Below are positions 35,393 through 44,296 of a stretch of DNA of 64,000 nucleotides, piece by piece (position 1 is the first letter of the stretch; each line of letters begins with the position of its first letter). The notes beneath the pieces were generated by a model. It was not told where the DNA came from. It saw nothing but the letters and a program-made list of their open reading frames with translations, and did no database searches. Made by a program: the position numbers and the translations under genes. This DNA comes from Lachnospiraceae bacterium (lineage in GTDB: Bacteria; Bacillota; Clostridia; Lachnospirales; Lachnospiraceae): the NCBI GenBank assembly GCA_022647575.1, contig JALCKY010000003.1:207001-271000 (forward strand). The letters run 5' to 3'.

Positions 35393-36252
35393 TTTCCGCC
35401 TCCCGCAAAACTGTCATGGATATACTCTTTGAAGCTGTGGCTGCCGACCTTTGTATCGCCGACCATATCATTGCTCAGCGTCCATTTCGAGAAACGGATG
35501 ATGGGCTGCTTGCCGTTCTTTTTATTCTTCGGAAGATTTGCCAGCACGTCGAAGAGCCAGGGCGGCGCCGTGCTGATCTGCGGTTCTTTCCCGGCCGCCT
35601 CAAAGCACATGCGGGCGATTTCCTCATAGGTCCAGGTCTCTTTTCCCCCGACGTTATAGACCGCATTCTGATCGGACAGATGTTCCAGAATGAAGTCTGC
35701 GAAATCCGGCGTATCGACGACATTGGCACTGACCGGCTTCTTCCCGAGAAGCGTCACCTTGCCTTTTTCGATCATCGGCCGGAAGACTTTCACGATATCA
35801 TAGAAGTACCCGGACGGGCGGTGGATCACATACGGAATGCCGCTCTTCACCAGTTCCGCTTCCATGAGCTTTTTCGCATAGCACATCGGCACCTCTTCCG
35901 GTGCCGTATCCGCATGCAGCACGGAAATGTAGACGAATTTCCGTACCCCTGCGCGGACTGCCTCATTCAGCAGATTGAGGTTGCCCCGGTAGTCAATGTC
36001 GTAATTGGTCAGCTGTGCGCTGACGCCTGTCAGTCCGACCGTTGTAATGACCGCATCCGCTCCGTCGCAGAGTCCTTTAAGGGACGGCGCATCCGTCACA
36101 TCGAGTTTCCGGAAGACATACCTGCTTCTGTCAGCCCCCTCCACATCACGGTCGACCACATCCGCAGCCGTGACTTCATGCCCTTCCCGGATCAGCGCCC
36201 TCAGAATATCGCTGCCCAGTTTTCCGCAGGCTCCCGCAAGAACAATTTTCAT
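35389..36252 (-). CDS. NAD(P)-binding Rossmann-fold protein (atypical SDR/NmrA-like)
   Basis: 287 aa. The N-terminal nucleotide-binding motif is VLAGACGKLGSDI (a GxxGxxG type), a VYISVLHAD strand follows, and the usual YxxxK appears as CYAKKLMEAELVKSG. It is most like complex-I NDUFA9/NmrA-type epimerase-like proteins, which act as redox sensors or sugar/lipid reductases. It overlaps the DUF1295 gene by four bases. The start follows GAAAGGAGAG. Confidence 0.87.
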   Translation of the reverse strand: MKIVLAGACGKLGSDILRALIREGHEVTAADVVDRDVEGADRSRYVFRKLDVTDAPSLKGLCDGADAVITTVGLTGVSAQLTNYDIDYRGNLNLLNEAVRAGVRKFVYISVLHADTAPEEVPMCYAKKLMEAELVKSGIPYVIHRPSGYFYDIVKVFRPMIEKGKVTLLGKKPVSANVVDTPDFADFILEHLSDQNAVYNVGGKETWTYEEIARMCFEAAGKEPQISTAPPWLFDVLANLPKNKKNGKQPIIRFSKWTLSNDMVGDTKVGSHSFKEYIHDSFAGGGK

Positions 36253-36279
36253 CTTTCTCTCCTTTCAGGTTCAATCTAC

Positions 36280-36346
36280 GTTCTGTACCAGTCAGGTTTC
36301 ATTTCCGTTCTGTACCGGTCACGTTTCGTTTCCGTTCTGTACCGGC
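36280..36346. repeat. 27-base tandem repeat spanning the end of a gene
   Basis: Units begin at 36280, 36307 and 36334 with the core GTTCTGTACC; the third is partial. The stop codon of the 36319-36990 gene lies in the second unit, so the extra copies repeat the last codons of that gene into the intergenic space. Confidence 0.85.
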
Positions 36347-36990
36347 ATGATCATGCTTCTGAAAAAGATTTCCGCATCTTTCTTTCCGAGCGCTTTGGTA
36401 AGAATATCGGAAGAAGGATTTCCCAAAGTCCACATCTCATCCTGGAATTTCTGCAGCCCGGCCAGATTCTTCCGGTCAGTCTCCGCCGTGCCAGCTGCTT
36501 CCAGATAACGCCGCACGCAGGTCAGGGCCATTTCCCGGAGCTTTTCCGGCGGGCATCCGTCCCCTCCCTTGATCAGGGAACAGGGCATCCGTCTTTCGAT
36601 GTACCACGCCGGCTTTTCCGCATAATCCGGAAGTCCGGAAAATTCCGCTTTCTGCGTATCGCCTGCCGGAAGCACCACGCCGGATGCCGTACAGTCGTAG
36701 TACTCGGCATACATCAGGCTTTTCTTCTTCATGTCCATGCTGTCGATCAGAAGAACCGGCAGGCTTCTGCCTGTATCCGGCGTAAAAACGACCGTTGACA
36801 GCAGCATCTTCCCTCCCATGGCATCGGTGTCCATCGTCAGCAGATTTCCGAAAGGGCACCGGTACTGACGGACCGTGAAATGAAACAGCGGAATGAGCTT
36901 CGGATATTTCAGCTCTCTCCTGTTCCCCGGCGTCACTTCCGTGCATTCGGAAGCAGCCCGTACTTCACTGACAATCTGTTCGGAAATCAT
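36319..36990 (-). CDS. Hypothetical protein in TetR operon
   Basis: 223 aa, no signal peptide or clear membrane segment. Two Cys-containing stretches (HFTVRQYRCPFGN and ERRMPCSLIKGGDGCPP) stand out, and a helical C terminus ends in MPVQNGNET. I recognise no family. Its start overlaps the tetR stop by four bases, so it is made together with the regulator. Its last codons belong to a tandem repeat, so its C terminus may vary between strains. Confidence 0.72.
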   Translation of the reverse strand: MISEQIVSEVRAASECTEVTPGNRRELKYPKLIPLFHFTVRQYRCPFGNLLTMDTDAMGGKMLLSTVVFTPDTGRSLPVLLIDSMDMKKKSLMYAEYYDCTASGVVLPAGDTQKAEFSGLPDYAEKPAWYIERRMPCSLIKGGDGCPPEKLREMALTCVRRYLEAAGTAETDRKNLAGLQKFQDEMWTLGNPSSDILTKALGKKDAEIFFRSMIMPVQNGNET

Positions 36991-37541
36991 GTGCGTTTCT
37001 CCTTTCCATTCAGACGTTCGGCAAGCAGGCGCAGCGTCGAATCCGTGATTTCCGGACGCTGCGCGGCTGTCAGGACCGTCTCGGCCAGAATCAGCGAAAG
37101 GTCGGACAGTCCTTCATCTCCGGTCCGGCTGATCAAGGCGGAAATCGTTCCGGCTATCTGCGCAATCAGCTGCTCATGATGATCGCCGATCACCTTTCCC
37201 GAACCGCCTCCGCGGATGTACTGCATCCAGAGCGGACGGTACTTTTTTACGAATTCCGCGATGCACTGCCGTATGCCGGTCAGGCCTTCCGCGAAACCGG
37301 GTGCCTCCGCACTCCGGATCTGCATGGCCTTCAGGGTTTTCTTCCAGTCGTCGAGCATGACGGCCGCAATCAGGTCTTCCTTGCTGCGGAAATAGTTGTA
37401 CAGCGTGCCGGTCGCGACCCCGCTGTCATTTGCCAGACGCCGGATGGAAAGGGCTCCGCAGCCTTCTTTTTTCAGGATTTTTTTTGCATTGTTCAGAAAA
37501 ACTTCTCTTTGATTCGGCAGTATTTTCGGCATTCTTTCCAC
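36987..37541 (-). CDS. TetR family transcriptional regulator
   Basis: 184 aa: N-terminal helix-turn-helix (KKEGCGALSIRRLANDSGV, GTLYNYFRSKEDL) and a helical ligand-binding domain of normal size. It leads a tightly overlapping leftward operon (36990 to 33374) of a hypothetical protein, an SDR-like protein, a DUF1295 reductase-like protein, a membrane protein and a hydrolase, which it probably represses itself. The ligand is unknown; a lipophilic compound would suit the gene set. Confidence 0.92.
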   Translation of the reverse strand: MERMPKILPNQREVFLNNAKKILKKEGCGALSIRRLANDSGVATGTLYNYFRSKEDLIAAVMLDDWKKTLKAMQIRSAEAPGFAEGLTGIRQCIAEFVKKYRPLWMQYIRGGGSGKVIGDHHEQLIAQIAGTISALISRTGDEGLSDLSLILAETVLTAAQRPEITDSTLRLLAERLNGKEKRT

Positions 37542-37695
37542 TGTATCCTCATTATTATGAACGTGTTCACATTAAAATTGTAGCACGCGATGCGAATTTG
37601 TCAAACCATATCCGAATTGACGTTCCCCCCGCGTAATGGTAAAATGAACCAGTCAGAAAAAACATCAAATTCCGCTGAATTGAGGCATAAAATCA

Positions 37696-39693
37696 ATGAA
37701 GCATATCCTTTTCCGTACCGCAGCCTTCCTGTTTTCCATCCTGATTCTTCTGACCTGCCTGCCGTCTTCCGTTTCTGCCGCCGATACCGGCCGTCAGACT
37801 GTAAATGTCGGGATTCTGGTTTATCCGGGCTACGCAGAAGAGGATGAAAACGGTGTCTGGACCGGCTATGATGCGGAAATGATGGAGAACATCGCCCAGC
37901 ACTGCAACATCGAGGTTCATTTCGTACAGATTCGTTCCATGCAGGATGCTGACCAGGGCCTGGCTGACGGAACACTGGACATTGCCGGAAACGTCGCCTT
38001 AAATGATGAGCGGCAGCAGACGTATCTTTTCAGCGATTATTCGCAGGGAGTCTCCTTTACTTCGATCGTCATGCGGAAAGACGATACCCGGATTGATTAC
38101 GGCGACATCGAAGCCCTTTCAAAGCTCAGCTTCGGCGTGCTCGCAGGATTCCCGGAAAGCGAGTTTGATACGTGGTGCTCTTCACACGGAATTTCTCCGA
38201 AAAAAACCATTTACAGCGATTCCGAAAGTGCTTTCTCCGCAGTCGACAGCCAGGACGTCGATGCGATTGTTCTGGGAGATGATTACATCCCGGGCTACCG
38301 CAAAGTCCTTTCCTTTTCCCAGGTTCCTTATTATTACATTTTCCGGAAACAGGACACGGCGCTGAAAAGCCAGGTGGATGCAGCGATGTCCCAGATTCTG
38401 CTCGAGAATCCTCTTTACCAGAATACGCTCCGGGAAAAATACGGCATTTCCAGCGTGGAAAATGTTGCCTATACTTCTGCGGAAAATGAATACATTGCTG
38501 CCCATCCGGATATCAGCGTCGCCGTCATCGAAAAAGATAAGCCTTATTTCAGCTATGATGCCGCAGGAAACCCGAAGGGAATCATTCCGGATCTCTACAA
38601 AGTCATCGCGGAAAACACCGGCTTTCATTTCACCTTCAAGTCCTATCCGGCACATAAGGATGCTGCCTCCGCCGTACTGAACGGCGAAGCGGATGTCCTG
38701 GCCATGTATTCCAACGGCATCCCCTATGCCTACAGCGACGGCTTCCGGCTGTCGGCTCCTTATGCAACGATCGACCTGGTCATGATTTCCCGCTCCGGTG
38801 AAAAAAGTTCCGAGATCCGGCGCATTGCCATCAAGAACCGAAGCATCGGCATGGTGAAAAAGAGCATTGAATCCAGTTTCAAGAATGTGGAATACATCGC
38901 CTGTGACACGGCTTCCGACTGCTTCGACGCCCTTCAGGAAAATAAGGCAGACGCACTGATCGTCGCGCTGCCGAGTGCCACCTATCTGATCAACCAGACC
39001 AATTCTTCCGCCTATTCGTTCATTCCGCTTGCCGGAGCCGGCGTCGACATCTGTGCCGCCGTCGCTTTTGACAACGTCACGCTGGGGAATATCATGAGCA
39101 AGGGCGTCAGTGCCAGCACCCGTCTCTTTAACGGCATTGAGGCAAATAATACCGTTTCTGAGAGCTCGCTTCAGACTTTCTTTGCGCGCATCCCGGCCGT
39201 CGTGCTGGCAATTTCGGCAATTGCATCCATCCTGATCATCATGGTTCTTGTCTGGTCGGTCATTTCCCTTTTAAGAAGCCGGAAAACGAAAATCGCCGCC
39301 GTCCGTGCAAGGGCAGAAGCAGAAGCCAGCGAGCGAAGCGCCGAGGAGAAAAACTCCTTTTTCTCCAATATCAGCCATGACATGCGCACTCCTCTGAATG
39401 CGGTCATCGGCTTTGCCGGCCTGGCGGAAAATGCCCCGGACATCAAAAAGAAAAATGAATACCTCTCCAAGATCAAATCCTCCGGTCAGCTTCTCAACTC
39501 CCTGATTGACGATACGCTGACGCTTTCCAAGGGAAACAGCGGGAAGCTGGAACTGCATCCGACGAAATCGAAACCGAAGATATCGGGCGTACCATTACGG
39601 AAACGATTCGTTCCTCCGCAGCCGCAAAAAACATTACTTTTACTGTGGACAAATCGGAATACCGCCCGCGTACGATTTATGCGGATGAGCTGA
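37696..39693 (+). pseudogene. Hybrid sensor kinase, N-terminal fragment (two solute-binding domains, TM, HisKA)
   Basis: 665 aa as read. Signal peptide (1-29), two consecutive SBP family 3-type domains (about 35-255 and 265-490; the second opens with HPDISVAVIEKDKPYFSYD), a transmembrane helix (about 498-522), then HisKA with the phospho-acceptor in ISHDMRTPLNAV. After LELHPT the frame is lost at about 39563 and the last 30 residues are junk. BvgS/EvgS-like sensor architecture: amino acids or similar small ligands bound outside. One base restored near 39560 gives EIETEDIGRTI and a continuous protein. Confidence 0.85.
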
Positions 39694-40088
39694 ATCTTCA
39701 GAAGATCTTCCTGAATCTTCTCACGAATGCCATCAAATATACGCCGGAAGGCGGCCACGTCTGGGTAAAAATCTGGGACGAGCCTGCCGACTCACCGGAA
39801 CCGGATACTGTTTTCACGATCCGCGATGACGGAATCGGGATTTCGCCGGATTTCCTTCCTCATGTCTTTGAACCGTTCATGCAGGAAAAAAGGCACGGAT
39901 ACGAATCCGTCGGCACCGGCCTCGGGCTGTCCATCGTCAGACAGATTGTCGACCTGATGGGAGGAACGATCAAGGTAAAAAGCGTGCAGAATCAGGGAAC
40001 GGAATTCACGGTCCGGCTCCATTTCCTGGAAATCAAAATCCTTCTTCCGCAGCGGCAGATCACGTCCGGTCCGAAGAAACAGACCTGA
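39564..40088 (+). pseudogene. Hybrid sensor kinase, middle fragment (HATPase)
   Basis: Continuation of the kinase in the next frame: TITETIRSSAAAK, N-box LLTNAIKYTPEGG, IRDDGIGI, GTGLGLSIV, then TEFTVRLHF. The frame breaks again at about 40025 and ends at TGA 40088 after nonsense. The first in-frame ATG is 39645, well inside the domain. Confidence 0.8.
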
Positions 40089-40477
40089 CCGGCAGAAAGA
40101 TCCTGCTGTGCGAGGATAATGAACTCAACCGTGAAATTGCCGTCGCCATTCTCGAAGACCGCGGCATGACGGTCGAAGCCGCCGTCAACGGGCAGATTGG
40201 CCTTGAAAAATTCAGCAAAAGCAGTCCGGGATATTTCGATGCGATTCTCATGGATATCCGCATGCCGGTCATGGACGGATATGAGACGGTAAAGGCAATC
40301 CGGCAGCTCGACCGTCCAGATGCCGTAACCGTACCGATCATCGCGATGACAGCGGATGCTTTTTCCGATGCGATTCAGAAATGTCTGGATTCCGGCATGA
40401 ACAGCCATATTGCCAAACCGGTCGATCCGGAGAAAATCTATGCAGTGCTTTCCGAACTGATTCTTTCAAAAAAATAA
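40031..40477 (+). pseudogene. Hybrid sensor kinase, C-terminal receiver fragment
   Basis: Receiver domain in a third frame: LTGRKILLCEDNELN, phospho-aspartate in AILMDIRMPVMDG, lysine in HIAKPVDPEK. It is open from about 40031; the only good internal start is ATG 40166, which would lack the acidic pair, so it cannot be a proper stand-alone regulator. It is the natural end of the hybrid kinase that begins at 37696. Confidence 0.8.
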
Positions 40478-40608
40478 GGAGGCGACATTTTCATCAACCT
40501 GTATCAGGCAGATGCAGGCAGGGTTATTGAAAATCGGCCAGTATCATGGTATATTTTTTGAGTGGCCGTCTAAAACTGTAAACAGGCCAAAATCAGAGGG
40601 AGGTTATT

Positions 40609-41076
40609 ATGGAAAATAAAGCAGCAAAAAATTTAAAGGCAGCCGGCTGGGTCATGGTTTTCCTGGCAGTTCTGGAAGTCGTGGAATCGCTTCTGAACAT
40701 CAGTCAGGTTAAGAAACTTGCAGCTGTTTCACCCGCTGCAGCAGCTATTCCCGAAGCTTTCATCAATATCGTGCTTATTATCGCCATTGTTATCATCGTC
40801 ATCTTTGCCGTAATCCGCATACTCGACGGCATTCTCTGCTGGCGTACAGTCGTCAGCAACGGTATCGGAAAAGGCATCAAAGGCCTGACAATCCTTCTTC
40901 TCGTTCTGGATTCCATCGGGCTGCTGATTGCTCTGACATCGATTCCTTCCATCACGGCAGCCGGTACCGATGTGCTTTCCTTCGTTACATCGATCTGCAG
41001 CTCCATCGCCTATTTTGTAATTGACATTATGGTTCTGAAATACCTCGGCGATTACAGAAACGCAAGACAGGCTTAA
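40609..41076 (+). CDS. Small four-helix membrane protein
   Basis: 155 aa with four predicted transmembrane helices (about 14-32, 50-75, 90-110, 120-145) and short loops. ATG 40609 follows AGGGAGG, a strong site. It resembles the many small uncharacterised multi-pass proteins of Bacillota; there are no motifs. It stands alone and ends at a strong terminator. Confidence 0.8.
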   Translation: MENKAAKNLKAAGWVMVFLAVLEVVESLLNISQVKKLAAVSPAAAAIPEAFINIVLIIAIVIIVIFAVIRILDGILCWRTVVSNGIGKGIKGLTILLLVLDSIGLLIALTSIPSITAAGTDVLSFVTSICSSIAYFVIDIMVLKYLGDYRNARQA

Positions 41077-41093
41077 GCTGTTCATCTGCAGGC

Positions 41094-41129
41094 AAACGGC
41101 ATCTCCCGTTCAAGGAGATGCCGTTTTTT
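41094..41129 (+). terminator. Rho-independent terminator
   Basis: Stem AAACGGCATCTCC/GGAGATGCCGTTT with a 7-base loop and a trailing T tract, directly after the small membrane protein gene. Confidence 0.95.
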
Positions 41130-41165
41130 ATTGAAGAACGATTTTCTGTTTTCAAATAAAAATTT

Positions 41166-42173
41166 CTATTTCCCCGAAGGCGGAAAATTCCTGCTGCCTT
41201 CACCCGGCATATACGGCATCTGTCCCGGTGCCTGCCCCTGCATCTGTCCGGGCGTCTGCCCCGGCATCTGTCCTTGCGCCTGTCCCTGCATCTGCGCATT
41301 CCATGCCGCAGCCTGGGCGTTCCGTTTTTCCTGTGCCCGCCGGTTGGATCTTCTGACAAGAAATACGATCAGTACCGTGACTGCCGCGACAATGGCAAGA
41401 GCCGGACTTGCAGATACCAGGAAAATGAACAGTTCCACGAAGAAGGTTCCGATGGCATGCAGGGTATTGCGGAAGCCATAGGATATCCGTTCGCCTACGG
41501 TCTTCGTGCTTCCGATGGCCACCTGTGCTTCATTCAGGGAAATGCTGACCGTCGAATAGGCAATCTGTGAATCGTAGGATTGCTTCTCATCCTCCAGTGA
41601 TTCAATCCGGGAACGGACATCGCTGATCCTGTCCTGAATCGAAATCGTATCTTCGACAGTTTCAGCCTTCCCCAGCATTGCATTCAGGGAATCCAGCTCT
41701 GCATTAAGAGATTTCAGTTCGCTTTCTGTCTCGTTATAGGCATCCGTAATGTCTTCTGTCTGTTCGCTCTTCGACATCACGCTGCAGGCATTTTCCACGG
41801 TCTGCAGGTATGCATCCAGTTTGTCCGCCGGAACGCGGACGGCGATTGATTCCGATCTTGCATTGCCGTAATTGGTAAGATCCGAATATTCGACATAGCC
41901 TCCGGCATCCTCTGCCGCCTTGCGGATTGCCTCATCCGCCGCCGTGAAGTCCTCCGTCTCCGCCGAAATCGTGACATCCTTCGTCAGCTTTCTGTTTTCG
42001 GAAACCGCGGTATTTCCGGACACCGCATCGCCTGACTGATAGGCTTCCTCTGTCTTTGCTGCAGAAGAGGCCGTGCTCTGGCTGCTTTTTCCGCAGGAAA
42101 TGAGAGCCATGGCCATCATGAGAATGAAAAAGGCGGTGAAAGTTTTTCCGATTCTGCTCCTGATCGTTTTCAT
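41166..42173 (-). CDS. DUF4349 lipoprotein with C-terminal TM and Gln/Pro/Gly repeats
   Basis: 335 aa from ATG 42173 (GGAGG, 7 bases). Lipobox ALISC near residue 26, a low-complexity linker, then DUF4349: KLTKDVTISAET, VRVPADKLDAYLQTVE and a long coiled coil (about 130-190) that begins ITDAYNETESELKSL. A transmembrane helix (about 250-275) and a cytosolic tail follow, with repeats of the GQMPGQ type. Being lipid-anchored and also membrane-spanning near the C terminus is the normal DUF4349 form. Function unknown; sometimes tied to envelope stress. Confidence 0.87.
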   Translation of the reverse strand: MKTIRSRIGKTFTAFFILMMAMALISCGKSSQSTASSAAKTEEAYQSGDAVSGNTAVSENRKLTKDVTISAETEDFTAADEAIRKAAEDAGGYVEYSDLTNYGNARSESIAVRVPADKLDAYLQTVENACSVMSKSEQTEDITDAYNETESELKSLNAELDSLNAMLGKAETVEDTISIQDRISDVRSRIESLEDEKQSYDSQIAYSTVSISLNEAQVAIGSTKTVGERISYGFRNTLHAIGTFFVELFIFLVSASPALAIVAAVTVLIVFLVRRSNRRAQEKRNAQAAAWNAQMQGQAQGQMPGQTPGQMQGQAPGQMPYMPGEGSRNFPPSGK

Positions 42174-42438
42174 CGTGATTCCTCCGATTTTCAATTATTT
42201 TCCGGCTGTATTTGTTTTCTTGCATGGAGGAAGGAAGAGAATGGCAGGTTCCCTTCCTTCCCAAAGAAAAAGGTATTAACCCTTCACTGAACCGGGCGCC
42301 ACTCCCATCTCAGAAATTCTGAAAACAGGAAATCAGCGACGATTCGTGGCAGGACGGTCAGTGTCCGTTTAAGAAATGAATAACCGTTTTCTGTCTGAAC
42401 AATTCCCACCTCATCAGAAGAGATGCCCTCATATAGGC

Positions 42439-42467
42439 ATTGTATATTTATCCTGAACATTTAACAA
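42439..42467 (-). promoter_or_regulatory. Promoter for the DUF4349 gene, with long leader
   Basis: On the minus strand TTGTTA (42462-42467), 17 bases, TACAAT (42439-42444). The 314-base gap 42174-42487 has no gene. If this promoter is used, the DUF4349 mRNA has an untranslated leader of about 260 bases, in which I see no clear riboswitch pattern. Confidence 0.5.
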
Positions 42468-42487
42468 GAGCAAAAGGCACAAAAACG

Positions 42488-43471
42488 TCATCCGTTTCCT
42501 TCAGCCCGATGATCTTTCAGTTCCTGTCTTTTTCTCCGGAACTCGATAATCGGCAGGTCGCCCTGCACCAGGTTTTCTCCCATCATCAGCTCGCTCTTCT
42601 TCGGAATCTGCGTCAGCACGACCTTTCGGTCCTGATGAAGAACGACGCGGTTTGCCGCATCGCCCAGGGCGTTCACGATCTGTTTCAGAACCGGAACGCG
42701 GAGAAAACTCTGGCAGAAACGCAGATAGATTCTTGTGTTCTCCTCGTCCACCGGTGCAAAAGCTGCCATGATCCGCAGTTTCGGCGAAACCCGGTTCTGC
42801 CAGAGATTCGGCATCAGTGCCTGTAGACTGAACAGTTTTTCATAGTCCTGAATTTCATCCGGACGCTGGGGAGTCTGGCCGGTATCTGACTCATTTTTTA
42901 CATAATAGGTCATCAGGCTGCCGTCCCATTTCACGACAGGTCCGTTGACCAGTGCTTTATTTCCCCGGCCGATGGTCGAGCCGTGCACGAACGGGAGGTG
43001 GACGACGTCCAGCTGGTTTTCGATGGCACGGGTATAATGCACGTTCCAGTTTTCGGAAAACATGCCGTAGGAAAAACCGCTCTTCAGATCTTCAAAAAAC
43101 GGAATCTCCGGCAGGTGATCCGACGGGGTTCCGTACCACAGCCAGATGAAGTCGTATGCTTCGCGCGCTGCATAGGATTTTACCTTGAAGTTGGAAGACG
43201 GCACGCTCTTCTTCCCGTTTGCCGGGATGAAAGTCACGCGTCCGGTTGAATCGTACTGAAATCCGTGAAACGGACAGGCGACTCGGCCGTCACAGATTTT
43301 TCCTCCGGACAGCGCCGCTCCGCGATGGCAGCACTGATCCGCGATGCAGCAGACGGATCCATTTTCCTCACGCCACAGAACCAGCTTTTCCGAAAAGCGC
43401 GTAACGCCGACCGGACGGTTCTTCTTTACTTCTTTGGTGCTGAGAACTGCATACCACTGGTCAGGAATCAT
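42488..43471 (-). CDS. Rieske non-heme iron oxygenase
   Basis: 327 aa. The N-terminal Rieske [2Fe-2S] domain has CCHRG and CPFHGF (CxH...CxxH, about residues 47-70); the C-terminal catalytic domain has the mononuclear iron site in NQLDVVHLPFVH. This is the layout of Rieske monooxygenases acting on small organic substrates (vanillate demethylase-like). No reductase or ferredoxin gene is adjacent. It is surprising in an organism with dehydratase-activase chemistry, since it needs oxygen, though a few gut Bacillota carry such genes. The start at ATG 43471 follows GGGAGGC. Confidence 0.9.
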   Translation of the reverse strand: MIPDQWYAVLSTKEVKKNRPVGVTRFSEKLVLWREENGSVCCIADQCCHRGAALSGGKICDGRVACPFHGFQYDSTGRVTFIPANGKKSVPSSNFKVKSYAAREAYDFIWLWYGTPSDHLPEIPFFEDLKSGFSYGMFSENWNVHYTRAIENQLDVVHLPFVHGSTIGRGNKALVNGPVVKWDGSLMTYYVKNESDTGQTPQRPDEIQDYEKLFSLQALMPNLWQNRVSPKLRIMAAFAPVDEENTRIYLRFCQSFLRVPVLKQIVNALGDAANRVVLHQDRKVVLTQIPKKSELMMGENLVQGDLPIIEFRRKRQELKDHRAEGNG

Positions 43472-43684
43472 TGATGAGCCTCCCTTGTCTGTTTTCTGGT
43501 TTCTATCTTACCGCAGAACCTGCCGGTAAGAAAAGGGGGAAAAAAGGCAAAAAAATAACGCTGCTTTTGAAAAAACAGTACAATCCTAAGGAAAATAATG
43601 TTACAATGAGAAAAATAGTTCTCACACAGCAAGGAATCTGTCCAACTGGTTTTTTACACAATTTCATAATGAGGAGGGTATTAT

Positions 43685-44203
43685 ATGTTTTGTAAAAAAT
43701 GCGGTGCAGAAATCAAAGACGGCGCAAAATTTTGTCCTTCCTGCGGGGCCCCGGTAGCAGCAGCTCCGACAGGCACAGCTGGCGGCCCCCAGCCCAGTCA
43801 GCAGCAGTCTTATCAGCAGCAGTCCTATCAGCAGCAGCCTTATCAGCAGCAGCCCTACCAGCAGCAACAGCCGTATCAGCAGCAGCCTTACAGACAGACA
43901 CCTCCGCAGAACAGTGACAGCCACGGACTTGCAGTCGGAAGCTTAGTCTGCGGCATCGTCGGCTTGGTCTGCGTTTTCTTCGGCACCTTCGCATTCATCG
44001 GCACGATTGCTGCTGTTGTCGGTCTTGTTCTTGCTTCCATGGCTAAATCAAGAGGCAACACAGAAGGAATTCGTCAGGCCGGTTTCATTCTTTCCCTGAT
44101 TGCGGTCATCATCACGGCAATCACCTTTATTGCATGCCTTGCATGTGTCGGCAGCATTGCTTCTCTTGCCGGCGGCCTCGGAAATCTCGGCAATTACAGT
44201 TAA
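43685..44203 (+). CDS. Zinc ribbon, Gln/Tyr repeat, DUF4190 membrane protein
   Basis: 172 aa: an N-terminal zinc ribbon (CKKCGAEIK...CPSCGAP), a Gln/Tyr/Pro-rich region with seven YQQQ-type units (38-75), then two transmembrane helices of the DUF4190 kind (LAVGSLVCGIVGLVCV, and FILSLIAVIITAITFIACL). The strong GAGGAGG site is at 43671. Both ends of the membrane part are predicted to leave the ribbon in the cytosol. Function unknown; it shares its ribbon with the other surface proteins of this window. Confidence 0.87.
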   Translation: MFCKKCGAEIKDGAKFCPSCGAPVAAAPTGTAGGPQPSQQQSYQQQSYQQQPYQQQPYQQQQPYQQQPYRQTPPQNSDSHGLAVGSLVCGIVGLVCVFFGTFAFIGTIAAVVGLVLASMAKSRGNTEGIRQAGFILSLIAVIITAITFIACLACVGSIASLAGGLGNLGNYS

Positions 44204-44223
44204 TCAATCCTGATCAGCACATC

Positions 44224-44257
44224 AAAAAGCAGGCAGCGGATTTACTGCCTGCTTTTT
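44224..44257 (+). terminator. Rho-independent terminator
   Basis: Stem AAAAGCAGGCAG/CTGCCTGCTTTT with an 8-base loop and T tract after the zinc-ribbon/DUF4190 gene. With A-rich flanks it may also act on the convergent lipase transcript. Confidence 0.9.
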
Positions 44258-44296
44258 CTTTGTCTTCTACCGGGGGAACCGGAGCATCTGCTGCAC

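Noticed and set aside
36280-36346. Possible CRISPR or attachment site
   Set aside because: Head-to-tail units with no spacers, and no integrase or mobile gene nearby.
35416-36798. A 460-codon plus-strand frame
   Set aside because: It crosses two real minus-strand genes and the 27-base repeat, and has no recognisable domain or ribosome site.
40166-40477. Stand-alone CheY-like response regulator
   Set aside because: A protein starting at ATG 40166 would lack the first strand and acidic pair; the upstream frame reads into the same domain, so it is the tail of the broken hybrid kinase.
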